Notes: generated by a model not told the origin, from the sequence alone. A DNA stretch of 64,000 nt from Occultella glacieicola (GCF_004353825.1 NZ_SMNA01000002.1:124001-188000); one strand, 5' to 3'. Shown: positions 8,928 to 17,576, numbered from the stretch's first letter. Program-made: numbers and translations.

Positions 8928-10010
8928 TCAGCGGGCGGCGACCCCGGCCAGGCTCGACCCGACGCCGGCAGCCCCGCCCAGGCGGTGGCCGACCAGCGGG
9001 AACACCTGCTCGGCGATCCGCTCCAGCTCCTCGTGCAGCGGTGAGGACTGGATGAGCACCAGGTCCAGGCCGGCGTCGGCGTAGGCGAGCAGCTTCTCGG
9101 CCACCTGCTCCGGGGTGCCCACCAGGTTGGGCCGCAGGCCACGGGTGCCGACCGAGTAGTCGCGCAGGCTGACCTTCTGCTCCAGCTGGGAGTGGCTGAT
9201 GAACTCCTGGTAGGAGGCGAAGCCGGGGCTGTCCGCGGACGGCGCGGCGGTGATCCGCTCGAGCTCGGCCTGCGCCTCGGCTTCGGTGTCTCGCACGATG
9301 ACGTAGGCGGCCATGCCGAACTCGTCGAAGCCGTCCGTGCCGAGTTCCTCGCGGCGCCGGCGCATCTCAGCGACCTTCGTGCCGATCTCCTCGACGGTGC
9401 CGCCGTGCATCACGTAGGAGTCCGCGAACCGCGCGATCGAGGCCTTGCCACCCTCACTCTCGCCGCCGGCCCAGATCGGCGGTATCCGCTGCGGCTTGGG
9501 TTCCAGGATCGTGCCCTCCGCCGTGTAGAACTGGCCGGCGAAGTTGAACGGCGTCTCCCTCCAGAGCCCGGAGACCACGTCCATCCACTCCTCGGTGCGC
9601 ACGTACCGCTCGTCGTGCTCGCCGAACACGCCGCCGTACTGCTTGGCCTCCTCGGCCCACCACGCGGACACCACGTTCAGGGCGAGCCGGCCGCCGCTGA
9701 TGTCGTCCAGGGTGGCGGCGCGCTTGGCGAGCACCTGGGGGGTGTGGAACCCGGGCCGCACGGCGACCATGATCTCCACCTGCTCGGTGACCGCGGCGAC
9801 CGCGGCGGCGAGTTCCCAGGCCTCCAGGCTCGGCGCGGAGGGACCCTTGCGGTCGTTCAGGTACAGCTCGGGGATGAGCGTGATGTCGTAGCCGAGCCGG
9901 TCGGCGATCTCGGACACGCGGCGCACGTAGGCGAACGTGGCCGGCATCTGCTCGTCGTCGATGTTGCGGAGGAATCCGCCGTAGATCGGGGTCCAATAGC
10001 CCAGTCGCAT
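8928..10010 (-). CDS. Luciferase-like FMNH2-dependent monooxygenase (SfnG/SsuD-like)
   Basis: Bacterial luciferase-like protein of 360 residues, an FMN-dependent TIM-barrel monooxygenase. Landmarks are MRLGYWTPIYGGF at the start, LIPELYLND, the flavin-side stretch VAVRPGFHTPQVLAKRAATL, ISGGRLALNVVSAWW and WAGGESEGGKASIARFADSY. The overall pattern fits enzymes that split C-S bonds of sulfones or sulfonates (SfnG, SsuD), but substrate cannot be read from sequence. It is the last gene of the eight-gene operon, 45 bases after the hydrolase gene. It needs reduced flavin from a reductase not encoded nearby. Confidence 0.8.
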   Translation of the reverse strand: MRLGYWTPIYGGFLRNIDDEQMPATFAYVRRVSEIADRLGYDITLIPELYLNDRKGPSAPSLEAWELAAAVAAVTEQVEIMVAVRPGFHTPQVLAKRAATLDDISGGRLALNVVSAWWAEEAKQYGGVFGEHDERYVRTEEWMDVVSGLWRETPFNFAGQFYTAEGTILEPKPQRIPPIWAGGESEGGKASIARFADSYVMHGGTVEEIGTKVAEMRRRREELGTDGFDEFGMAAYVIVRDTEAEAQAELERITAAPSADSPGFASYQEFISHSQLEQKVSLRDYSVGTRGLRPNLVGTPEQVAEKLLAYADAGLDLVLIQSSPLHEELERIAEQVFPLVGHRLGGAAGVGSSLAGVAAR

Positions 10011-10055
10011 CGCTGGTCTCCTTCAGGTGTGGGGGTGATGGTCGGCGCGCCGGGT

Positions 10056-10820
10056 TCAGGCCGGGCGGCCGCCGTGGTTGAGGATCTGGCCGCCGGCGCG
10101 CAGCTGCTCGAGGAACTGCACGAGCACGCCGGCGACGCTGCGGTGGTTGGCGTCGTTGAGGACGTCGTGGACACCGCCGCGGACCGTGACGAGTTCCACG
10201 CCCGGCCAGTGTCCGACGGCGTCCCGCACCCGGGCCCAGGGCGCCAGCGCGTCCGCCTCGCCATGCAGCACGAGGGTGGGCACCGCGACCTGCCACGCCT
10301 CGCCGCCCTCGATGGCCGCTCCGTCGAGGGCGGCACGCCACTGCCCGACGGCGGGGGTGCTGTCCGCCAGCGACGTCACCGTGGTCTCGTCGGCGGCGAG
10401 CAGTCCGCGGTGCAGCGGGCAGGCGGTGCGGGCCGAGAGCGCCTCGTCGACGTCCGCCGGGGGCGCGCTCACCTCGAGGGTGGTGCCGGCCAGCACGAGC
10501 GCGTTCGCGTCGATCGTGGCCGGCGAGAGCGCCTGCACGGCGGCCGCGGCGGACACGTCGGTGGCGACGAGCACGCGGGGGGCGTCGCCGAGTCGCCCGG
10601 CCAGGGCGAGCGCGTCCCAGGTCCGGGCGAGCTCGTGCCCGTCCGAGGCCAGGTGGGGCAGGATCTCGACGGCGTACCCGTCCGCGCTGAGCCGGCGGCC
10701 GAACCGCTCGTAGTGCTCGGGTCGCTCGCCACGGCCGGGGACCACCACGATCGTGCCGCGCACGGTGGCCGGCGGATCCCAGCGGACGGCGTCGACCGCG
10801 CTCTCGACCAGGGTGCTCAT
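10056..10820 (-). CDS. Alpha/beta hydrolase
   Basis: Protein of 254 residues with an alpha/beta hydrolase layout: an early strand with VVVPGRGERPEHYERFGRRL, VLHGEADALAPWARVRDAV before the acid strand, and a late His in GGVHDVLND. The usual nucleophile elbow GxSxG is not clear; the corresponding region reads VLVATDVSAAAAVQAL, so the nucleophile is uncertain. The start ATG overlaps the stop of the upstream monooxygenase gene (ATGA), showing translational coupling. Its place between two luciferase-like monooxygenases suggests it processes the same substrate family, for example an ester or thioester. Confidence 0.75.
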   Translation of the reverse strand: MSTLVESAVDAVRWDPPATVRGTIVVVPGRGERPEHYERFGRRLSADGYAVEILPHLASDGHELARTWDALALAGRLGDAPRVLVATDVSAAAAVQALSPATIDANALVLAGTTLEVSAPPADVDEALSARTACPLHRGLLAADETTVTSLADSTPAVGQWRAALDGAAIEGGEAWQVAVPTLVLHGEADALAPWARVRDAVGHWPGVELVTVRGGVHDVLNDANHRSVAGVLVQFLEQLRAGGQILNHGGRPA

Positions 10821-11956
10821 ACCGTCCCACCCGCACCGACCAGGGCCGGTTCGCCGGGGACGTCGGAGGCGGCAGCGTCGCGCGCGTCGGCACCGGAACG
10901 CAGCAGTGGGACGAGCTCCTCGCCCCACCGGCGCACGTCGTTCAGCGGGTCGAAGCCGCGGATCAGCACCCGGGTGACGCCGAGGTCGTAGTACTTCAGG
11001 ATCGCCTCGGCCACCTGCGCCGGGGTACCCACCGGCGCCGTCGAGTTCCCGGCCGGGCCGACCAGCTTGGTGATACCGGTCCAGAGCCGCTCGTCGTGGA
11101 CCTCGGACTCGGCCGCGGCGTCCTGCAGGCGCTGCGCGGACGTGGAGGTCTGGTCCCCCTGCCGCCGGCCGAAGCGCCACCCGGCCTGGTGGTTGCCGAG
11201 GCGCTCCGCGGCGGCGTCGTAGATGGCGGCGGCCTTCTCCCAGGCGGCGTCCTCGGTGTCCGCGACGATCGGGCGCAGCGAGACGGAGAACTCGACGTTG
11301 CGGCCGTGCTTGGCGGCCTCGGCCCGGATCAGCGCGATCCGCTCGGCCGTGGGCGCCAGCGGCTCTCCGAAGAGCATGAACGTGTCCGTGTGCTCGGCGC
11401 CGATCGCGACGGCGTCGCCGGACTGGCCGCCGAAGAAGATCGGGATCTGGCCGTTGGGCTTGACCGCGCTGAATGCGCCCACGTACTTGTAGAACTCGCC
11501 TTCGTGGTCGAACGGCTCGGCACTGCTGAGGGTGCGACGCAGGACGTCGATGAACTCCGCGGTGCGGCGGTAGCGGGCGGGCTTGTCGGAGAAGTCGCCC
11601 TCCCGCTGCTGGTCGGTGTCGCTGCCGCCGGAGATGTGGTGGATGGCGACCCGGCCCTCACCGTAGAGGTTCTCGAGAGTGGCGAGCTTGCGCGCCACGA
11701 GCACCGGCTCGGTGAACCCGGGCCGGTGCGCGATCAGCACGCCGAGGCGTTCGGTGGTGGCGAGGATGTCCGAGGCGATCGCGAACCCGTCCGGGGAGGC
11801 GGCGCTGTAGCCGATCAGGGTGCGGTCGAAGCCCGCGTCGTCGTGGGCGCGGGCGAACGCGCGCAGGAACGCCGGGTCGACGACCTTGGTGTTGGCCCAG
11901 CCGAGGGACTCGGATCCGTTCTGGGTGGCGACCATGCCGAGGATCTGGATGCTCAT
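10817..11956 (-). CDS. SsuD-like FMNH2-dependent monooxygenase
   Basis: Second luciferase-like monooxygenase, 379 residues. It has the SsuD-style stretches LIAHRPGFTEPVLVARKLAT, YGEGRVAIHHISGGSDTDQQ and FFGGQSGDAVAIGAEHTDTF, and ends with PVGTPAQVAEAILKYYDLGV. Family members oxidise alkanesulfonates to aldehyde plus sulfite. It differs from the 8928-10010 enzyme across most of its length, so the pair likely covers two steps or two substrates. It follows the ATPase gene by 65 bases and overlaps the hydrolase gene by 4 bases. Confidence 0.82.
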   Translation of the reverse strand: MSIQILGMVATQNGSESLGWANTKVVDPAFLRAFARAHDDAGFDRTLIGYSAASPDGFAIASDILATTERLGVLIAHRPGFTEPVLVARKLATLENLYGEGRVAIHHISGGSDTDQQREGDFSDKPARYRRTAEFIDVLRRTLSSAEPFDHEGEFYKYVGAFSAVKPNGQIPIFFGGQSGDAVAIGAEHTDTFMLFGEPLAPTAERIALIRAEAAKHGRNVEFSVSLRPIVADTEDAAWEKAAAIYDAAAERLGNHQAGWRFGRRQGDQTSTSAQRLQDAAAESEVHDERLWTGITKLVGPAGNSTAPVGTPAQVAEAILKYYDLGVTRVLIRGFDPLNDVRRWGEELVPLLRSGADARDAAASDVPGEPALVGAGGTV

Positions 11957-12021
11957 GGGAACTCCTTGGGGTGCGAAGAGGTCAGGAAGGTCGGGTGGGG
12001 TCTGGTGGGACGGGGTGCGGC

Positions 12022-12936
12022 TCAGGTGCCCGCGAGCACCTCCCGGCGCAGGACCCGGCGCCCGGCGGCGCCGGAGTCGCCGGCGTGCAGCGACGCCGCG
12101 GAGGCGAGCAGCATCCGGGTGTACGGATGCTCCGGCCGGGAGAGCACCTGCGCCGTCGGGCCCTCCTCCACGATCGAACCGCGGTAGAGCACGGCGACCC
12201 GGTCGCTGACCGCGGCCACCGAGCCGAGGTCGTGGGAGATGAGCAGCAGGCCGAGCTCCCGTTCGCGGCGCAGGCCGTCCAGCAGTTGCAGTACGTGGTT
12301 GCGGTGCGCGGCGTCGAGCGCGCTGACCGGCTCGTCGCAGATGAGGACCTGCGGCGAGACGGCGAGTGCGCGGGCCACCGCGACACGCTGGCGTTGCCCT
12401 CCCGAGAGTTGCCCGGGGGTGCGCGTGGCCAGGTCGGGGTCGAGCCCGACGGCGTGCAACGCCTCGGTCACGCCGGTCTCGATCCGGGCGGCGTCGAGTC
12501 CGCCACGCAGCACCAGCCCCTGTCCCACCGACCGGCCGACGGTCAGGTCCGGGTCCAGGGAGCGTAGGGGGTCCTGGAAGACGTACTGCACGGCCCCGGT
12601 GCGGCGGAACGCCCGCAGCCGGGAGCCACGCAGCGCGCTCACCACTGTGCGGTTGCTGCCCTCGCGGCCCACGGTGATCGTCCCCGCGGAGGTCGGGACC
12701 AGGCCGAGTACGGCCCGGGCGAAGGTCGTCTTGCCGGAGCCGGTCTCGCCGATCAGGCCGACGACCTCACCGGCACGCACGGACAGGTCCACGCCGTGCA
12801 GGATCTCCCGCCGGCCCAACCGTACCCGGACCCCGCCGGCGGTGAGCAGTTCGGCTCCGGCCGTGCTCGTGGCTCCGACCGGACCGTCGTGCTCGGCGGC
12901 GGTCGGCCGGGGCGCGGTCGCGACGGACTCAGACAT
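12022..12936 (-). CDS. Opp/Dpp-type ABC transporter ATPase (OppF-like)
   Basis: ATP-binding subunit of 304 residues. It has Walker A GETGSGKT, Q-loop FQDPLRSLDP, signature LSGGQRQR, Walker B VLICDEPVSALD and switch His in LISHDLGSV, followed by the peptide-transporter C-terminal part (GPTAQVLSRPEHPYTRMLL). This tail marks the nickel/peptide (Dpp/Opp) family rather than the SsuB type. It overlaps the upstream ATPase gene by 8 bases. Confidence 0.9.
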   Translation of the reverse strand: MSESVATAPRPTAAEHDGPVGATSTAGAELLTAGGVRVRLGRREILHGVDLSVRAGEVVGLIGETGSGKTTFARAVLGLVPTSAGTITVGREGSNRTVVSALRGSRLRAFRRTGAVQYVFQDPLRSLDPDLTVGRSVGQGLVLRGGLDAARIETGVTEALHAVGLDPDLATRTPGQLSGGQRQRVAVARALAVSPQVLICDEPVSALDAAHRNHVLQLLDGLRRERELGLLLISHDLGSVAAVSDRVAVLYRGSIVEEGPTAQVLSRPEHPYTRMLLASAASLHAGDSGAAGRRVLRREVLAGT

Positions 12937-13795
12937 CGGCGGTCTCCTTCTCCAGGTACCCGGCGAGCGAGTACGCGTCGTGATGCTCCACCAGCAGCCG
13001 GGTGTACGGATGCCGCGGGTCGGCCAGGACCTGCGCGGTCGGACCGGCCTCGACGACGACCCCGTCGCGCATCACGAGCAGGTTCTCGGTGCTCCGGGAC
13101 ACCACGGCGAGATCATGGGAGACCAGCACGAGGGCGAGGCCCTCCCGGACCCGGACGGTCTCGAACAGGTCGAGAACATCCGCCTGGACGGTGACGTCCA
13201 GGGCCGTGGTGGCCTCGTCGGCGATGAGTAGTTCAGGTCCGAGGCAGATCGCGATCGCGAGCAGGACCCGCTGCAGCATCCCGCCGGAGAGCTCGTGCGG
13301 GTACTGAGTCAGGACCAGGTCCACCTGGTGCAGACCGAGGGACCCGAGAAGTTCCGCGGCCCGCTCCCGAGCCGCGGAACGGGAGAGTCCGCCGCGCACC
13401 CGCAGGACCTCGGTGAGCTGCTTGCCGACGGCGATGGACGGATTCAGGTAGGAGGCCGGGTCCTGGAACACCGCACCGATGCGGGAACCCCGCACCTGCT
13501 CCCACTGGGTGCGGCGCAGGGCACGCAGGTCCATTCCGTCGAAGACCACGCTGCCGCCGGTCACGGAGATCCCGTGCGGCAGCAGGCCGAGCAGTGACCG
13601 GGTGGTGAGGGTCTTGCCGGAGCCGGACTCCCCCACGATCCCGAGCGAGCCGCCGCGGGCCAGCTCGAAGGACACGCCGGAGACGAGCTCGCGGCCGTCC
13701 GGGGCCTCGATGCGCAGGGCGTCGACCTGGACGAGTGCCTCCCCGGCCGTCACGGCGGCGGGCCCACGGTCATGCGTACCGGTGTCAGCGGACAT
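12929..13795 (-). CDS. Opp/Dpp-type ABC transporter ATPase (OppD-like)
   Basis: ATP-binding subunit of 288 residues with Walker A GESGSGKT, Q-loop FQDPASYLNPS, a variant signature LSGGMLQR, Walker B LLIADEATTALD and switch His in LVSHDLAVV. The C terminus holds GPTAQVLADPRHPYTRLLV, the peptide-transporter tail. The first 11 bases overlap the end of the permease gene. It pairs with the OppF-like ATPase as a heterodimer in the inner-membrane importer. Confidence 0.9.
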   Translation of the reverse strand: MSADTGTHDRGPAAVTAGEALVQVDALRIEAPDGRELVSGVSFELARGGSLGIVGESGSGKTLTTRSLLGLLPHGISVTGGSVVFDGMDLRALRRTQWEQVRGSRIGAVFQDPASYLNPSIAVGKQLTEVLRVRGGLSRSAARERAAELLGSLGLHQVDLVLTQYPHELSGGMLQRVLLAIAICLGPELLIADEATTALDVTVQADVLDLFETVRVREGLALVLVSHDLAVVSRSTENLLVMRDGVVVEAGPTAQVLADPRHPYTRLLVEHHDAYSLAGYLEKETADV

Positions 13796-14654
13796 CGGCC
13801 ACCTCCCGCTTGAGTGGGTTGCGCAGGGCTTCGGCGGCTCGGCCGGCGTCTCCGCTGGAGTCGCGGATCGCGTCCGCGAGCAGGTTCAGCGCGGCCACCG
13901 TGCCCATGATCGCCAGGGCCGGCGCCACCGGCCCGAACGGGCGCTGGGTGAGGTAGCCGAGGTCGGAGGCGAGCATGCCGCCCCAGGTGGGATCCGGCGG
14001 CTGGATCCCGATGCCGAGGAACGTGAGCGAGGACACGACGAGCAGGCCGCCGGCGGCCAGGTTCGCGGTCGTGACGACGACCGCGGGCAGCACCTTGGGC
14101 CAGATGTGCACGGCCAGCACGTGCCACCAGGGGGCTCCGAGCAGGGTGGCCGCCTCGACGTACTGGGCGCCGGCGTACCCGAGCGCGGCGGCCCGGATGA
14201 TCCGGAAGTAGACCGGGGCGATCAGCACCCCGACCGCCACCATCGCCTGGAACAGTCCGTTGCCGAACAGCCCGGCGACGGCGATCGCGAAGATGATGAA
14301 CGGCAACGCCATGAACGCGTCCGCCACCCGCAGACTGGTCCAGGCCACCACTCGGCCGCTGAACGCGGAGAGCATGCCCGGCACGATCCCGAGCAGCGCG
14401 CCGATGACGACGGCGGTGAGCGCGGCGAGCACGGACACCCGGGTCCCGGCGACGAGCCGGGACAGCACATCGCGGCCCAGGTAGTCCGTCCCGAGCCAGT
14501 GCGCCGAACTGGTGCCCTGCAGCACCGCACTGGTGTCCTGCGCCAAGGGGTCCTGCGGGGCGAGCAGGTCACCCGTGACGACGAGCAGGACAACGACGGC
14601 GAGGAACGCCAGTGCCACCTGCGCCGACCGCAGCCGCAGTGCCCGGCGGATCAT
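13785..14654 (-). CDS. Opp/Dpp-type ABC transporter permease (OppC-like)
   Basis: Inner-membrane permease of 289 residues with one N-terminal helix (LRSAQVALAFLAVVVLLVVTGDL), the family's LAPQDP and HWLGTDYLGRDVLSRLVAGT motifs, and a five-helix core with the EAA-like loop EAATLLGAPWWHVLAVHIWP. These are the marks of the C-type subunit of peptide/nickel importers. The start overlaps the stop of the partner permease gene by 4 bases (ATGA). Confidence 0.9.
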   Translation of the reverse strand: MIRRALRLRSAQVALAFLAVVVLLVVTGDLLAPQDPLAQDTSAVLQGTSSAHWLGTDYLGRDVLSRLVAGTRVSVLAALTAVVIGALLGIVPGMLSAFSGRVVAWTSLRVADAFMALPFIIFAIAVAGLFGNGLFQAMVAVGVLIAPVYFRIIRAAALGYAGAQYVEAATLLGAPWWHVLAVHIWPKVLPAVVVTTANLAAGGLLVVSSLTFLGIGIQPPDPTWGGMLASDLGYLTQRPFGPVAPALAIMGTVAALNLLADAIRDSSGDAGRAAEALRNPLKREVADVR

Positions 14655-15700
14655 GCCGCACGCTCCGAGGCGGGCAGCAGCCGGGCCAGCACCACGTTCA
14701 CGACCAGGGAGGAGACCAGCACCAGCAGCACCGCCACCAGCAGGGACCCCTGGATCACCGGCACGTCACCGCGCAGGGCCGCGTCCCGGGTGAGCTGCCC
14801 GAGGCCGGGCATCTGGAACACCGCCTCGGTGATGACCGCACCGCCCACGAGGCGGGGTATGTGCAGACCGATCACGGCGATCGCGGGGGCCGCGCCGTTG
14901 CGCAGCGCGTGCACCAGCACCACCCGGCGCCAAGGCAGACCGCGGACCTGGGCCCCGAGCACATAGTTCTCGTCGAGCGCGCTCACGAGGCCGGTGCGCA
15001 ACTGCCGGGCCAGGTCCGCGGACGCGTCCAGGCCGAGCGCGAACGCCGGGAGGACCAGGAACGAGGCCCACAGGCCGATCCCGGCCGAGATCGGCACGTA
15101 GCCACCGGTCGGGAACACGGGGATCAGCACCGCGAACACGATGATCAGACCGATCCCGGCCACGAACGCCGGCACCGTGGTGATCGCTGCCGCGACGGCG
15201 GTGATGGCCCGGTCGACGAACCGGCCCCGGTTCAGTGCCGCGACGATCCCACCGCACCCGCCGAGCACGACCGCGATACCCAGCGCGAGCCCTGCGACGG
15301 ACAGGCTGACCGGGAGTCGTTCGGCGATCGAGTCGGCGACCGGGATGTTCGTGAACCAGGAGGCGCCGAGGTCCCCGTGCAGCGCGTTCCAGACCCAGCT
15401 GCCGTACTGCTCGTGGAACGGCCGGTCCAGCCCGAACTCGTGGCGCATCCGCTCCACGTCCGCGGGGGTGGCGACCTCACCGAGCACGGCCGCCGCGGGG
15501 TCCTGGTCGCTGAACGCGCCGAGCGCGAACGTGATCAGGGTGGTCAGGAACAGCACCGGGACCGCGATGGCCAGGCCCCGGCCGAGCGCGATCAGGACGC
15601 CGCGCGCCGGCGAGTGCGGGGCGAGGTCGGCCACCTCGTCGAGCGGGGCGAGGACCTCCTCGTCCGCGGCCTGCACCTCGGGGGTCGCGACCGCCGTCAT
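14651..15700 (-). CDS. Opp/Dpp-type ABC transporter permease (OppB-like)
   Basis: Inner-membrane permease of 349 residues. Features are an N-terminal cytoplasmic stretch, a first helix (LAIAVPVLFLTTLITFALG), the VERMRHEFGLDRPFHEQYGSWV segment typical of B-type subunits split across the periplasmic part, and a core with RTGLVSALDENYVLGAQVRGL as coupling loop. ATG at 15700 overlaps the lipoprotein gene stop (ATGA); the longer upstream frame is not family-like. Confidence 0.88.
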   Translation of the reverse strand: MTAVATPEVQAADEEVLAPLDEVADLAPHSPARGVLIALGRGLAIAVPVLFLTTLITFALGAFSDQDPAAAVLGEVATPADVERMRHEFGLDRPFHEQYGSWVWNALHGDLGASWFTNIPVADSIAERLPVSLSVAGLALGIAVVLGGCGGIVAALNRGRFVDRAITAVAAAITTVPAFVAGIGLIIVFAVLIPVFPTGGYVPISAGIGLWASFLVLPAFALGLDASADLARQLRTGLVSALDENYVLGAQVRGLPWRRVVLVHALRNGAAPAIAVIGLHIPRLVGGAVITEAVFQMPGLGQLTRDAALRGDVPVIQGSLLVAVLLVLVSSLVVNVVLARLLPASERAA

Positions 15701-17226
15701 TCGACCCACACGCCCTCGAATCGCACCGTGCCGATCTGGTGCTGCCAGTCGTGCACGTTGTCGCCGTGGACGTACAGCCGCGGCCACGTGAACAGGAACG
15801 TGTTCGGCATCGTGGTCACCGCCGTGTGCACGGCGGTCTGCAGCGTCTCGGCGTAGGCGGGGTCGTCCAGCGGGACCTGGCGGGCCGCGTCGATCGCCGC
15901 GTCGAGTTCGGCGGGGCTGTTGCGCCCGAGGTTCATCAGGCCCTCCGGCCCGAACAGCACCTCGAGCGACTGCACCGGGGACTCCCTGCCGGAGAAGCTG
16001 TCCAGGAAGAGCGGGTACTGGCGGGAGATGTAGTTGCTCACGCCAGGCGTCGCCACCTCGATGGTGATGGTGATTCCGGCGGCCGCGACCTGAGCCTGGA
16101 TCTGTTCGGCCAGTGCCTGGTCCTGGGCGCCGTAGATGGTCAGGGTCAGGTCGATGCCGTCCGGGTACCCGGCCTCGGCGAGCAGGTCCGCGGCGGTGTC
16201 CGGGTCGTGGGCGTACAGGTCATCCAGGGATGCGTCGTAGGCGACGTAGTCGGTCGGGAACGGCTGCCAGTTCGGCTCGCCGTGGCCGAAGAACGCGACA
16301 TCCACGAGGGCCTGCCGGTCGATCGCGTGGCTCAGCGCCTGCAGCACGAGCGGGTCGTCGTACGGGGCGACCGTGTTGTCGACGTCCAGGGTGCGCACCG
16401 TGAAGACGCGCTGCTCCTCGACGGTCAGCTGCGCCGCCTCGGCCGCTGCGACCTGAGCCGGCGGCACCACGGCGATGTCGAACTGACCGGAGGTGAGCCC
16501 GGCGACGGCGACCGTCGGGTCGGGCGGCGGCTTGAGCTCCAGCCCACCGAGCAGGATGTTCTCGACGTTCCAGTAGTCGGCGTTGCGTTCGAACACGGCC
16601 CGCGAGTCCGGCACGTACTCGGTCAGCACGAACGGGCCTGACCCGACCGGCGCGGTGGCGAGTGCGTCGACGTCGGCCGCGAACGCCGTCGGGCTCACGA
16701 GCATGCCGGTCTTGCCGGACATCAGCAGCGGGATCTGGTAGTCGGGCTGGTCCAGCTGGAAGGTGACGTTCAGCTCATCGACCACGGTGACGCCCGTGAT
16801 CACCGCGAGCTGCGCGGCGATCGTGGAGTTCGACTGCGTCTGCCCGCGCTCGATATTCGCTCGGACCGCTTCGGCGTCCACGGGCGTGCCGTCGCTGAAC
16901 GTGAGGTCGGGGCGCAGGGTGAAGGTGATCTGGTCACCGGCGTCGTTGTAGGACCAGGACTCGGCCAGCCCGGGCCGGGCGTCGCCGTCGTTCTCCTGCT
17001 GGACGAGGGCGTCGTAGGCGAGGGCGAGGGCGTGCACATCCTGGCCGGCGGTCGAGGCGACCGGGTCCCACGAGGTCGGCAGGTGCCAGCCCCAGATGAG
17101 CGTGCCGTCCGGGTTCGGGGTGCCGTCGGAGGAACTGTTTCCGCCGGCGCCGCCCGAGCAGGCCGCCAGGAGGGCGAGCAGGAGCAGGGGGATGAGGGCG
17201 CGGACGGGGCGTCGGCGTGAAGTCAT
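15697..17226 (-). CDS. Opp/Dpp-type substrate-binding lipoprotein
   Basis: Extracytoplasmic solute-binding protein of family 5, 509 residues. A lipoprotein signal (RRRPVRALIPLLLLALLAAC, Cys22 as lipid site) is followed by a Ser/Gly linker and the family 5 fold with ALALAYDALVQQ, GLAESWSYND, ITFTLRPDLTFSDGTPVDAE and VGSGPFVLTEY. It binds the transported compound outside the membrane. It is the first structural gene of the operon. About 155 bases separate it from the cysteine-rich leader ORF, and a long stem-loop lies between them. Confidence 0.9.
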   Translation of the reverse strand: MTSRRRPVRALIPLLLLALLAACSGGAGGNSSSDGTPNPDGTLIWGWHLPTSWDPVASTAGQDVHALALAYDALVQQENDGDARPGLAESWSYNDAGDQITFTLRPDLTFSDGTPVDAEAVRANIERGQTQSNSTIAAQLAVITGVTVVDELNVTFQLDQPDYQIPLLMSGKTGMLVSPTAFAADVDALATAPVGSGPFVLTEYVPDSRAVFERNADYWNVENILLGGLELKPPPDPTVAVAGLTSGQFDIAVVPPAQVAAAEAAQLTVEEQRVFTVRTLDVDNTVAPYDDPLVLQALSHAIDRQALVDVAFFGHGEPNWQPFPTDYVAYDASLDDLYAHDPDTAADLLAEAGYPDGIDLTLTIYGAQDQALAEQIQAQVAAAGITITIEVATPGVSNYISRQYPLFLDSFSGRESPVQSLEVLFGPEGLMNLGRNSPAELDAAIDAARQVPLDDPAYAETLQTAVHTAVTTMPNTFLFTWPRLYVHGDNVHDWQHQIGTVRFEGVWVE

Positions 17227-17314
17227 GGGGCGTCCTGTGCGGTGCGGAGGGGTGTGCGGGGGCACGGTGGGCGGATCGGCCGGGGTGTCAACCGGCGACG
17301 GCTCGAGGGCGACA

Positions 17315-17346
17315 CCCGAGAGGGCCTGTGTTCGGGCCCTGTCGGG
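17315..17346 (-). promoter_or_regulatory. Attenuator-like stem-loop before the organosulfur operon
   Basis: On the minus strand CCCGACAGGGCC pairs with GGCCCTCTCGGG (12 bp, one mismatch) around the loop CGAACACA. It begins 37 bases after the stop of the cysteine-rich leader ORF and ends about 88 bases before the lipoprotein start. No U-run follows. A separate 12-base palindrome (GGGCACGTGCCC, near 17359-17370) lies between the leader ORF and this stem and might compete with it. Confidence 0.5.
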
Positions 17347-17382
17347 CCGCTGGGGGGCGGGCACGTGCCCGACGGGTCGGCG

Positions 17383-17496
17383 TCAGGGCCGACAGCAGGA
17401 CATCCGGGCGCGCCCGCAGGGACACTCCCGACACCGCATCCGGGCAGCCCGGGACCCACGCCGAGCGGCGGGACGGTTCAGGTTGCTCCGAGTCAT
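17383..17496 (-). CDS. Cysteine-rich leader peptide of the organosulfur operon (37 aa)
   Basis: The reading frame from ATG at 17496 to TGA at 17383 codes for 37 residues: an Arg-rich first half (MTRSNLNRPAARRGSRAAR) and a Cys-rich end (CRECPCGRARMSCCRP) with five Cys in the last 16 residues. No domain is recognisable. Its position at the head of an eight-gene sulfur operon, the clustering of Cys codons just before the stop and the downstream stem-loop fit a ribosome-stalling attenuator that senses charged tRNA-Cys. A shorter version from ATG at 17439 is possible. Confidence 0.65.
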   Translation of the reverse strand: MTRSNLNRPAARRGSRAARMRCRECPCGRARMSCCRP

Positions 17497-17549
17497 GACA
17501 GCGATGCTCGCAGGCACGCCGGCGCGGCGTCCAACAACGATTCCTGGGC

Positions 17550-17576
17550 CGACCGATAGCGAGCGCTTATCGGTCG
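17550..17576. promoter_or_regulatory. Perfect 9-9-9 dyad upstream of the cysteine-rich leader
   Basis: CGACCGATA and TATCGGTCG form perfect 9-base arms with a 9-base spacer, about 55 bases before the leader ORF start. This could be an operator for the operon's regulator; no clear -35/-10 pair could be placed next to it. Confidence 0.45.

Noticed and set aside
13479-17039. Several long plus-strand frames across the ABC transporter genes
   Set aside because: They are antisense to clearly recognisable permease and lipoprotein genes and show only low-complexity Arg/His/Gly/Asp composition.
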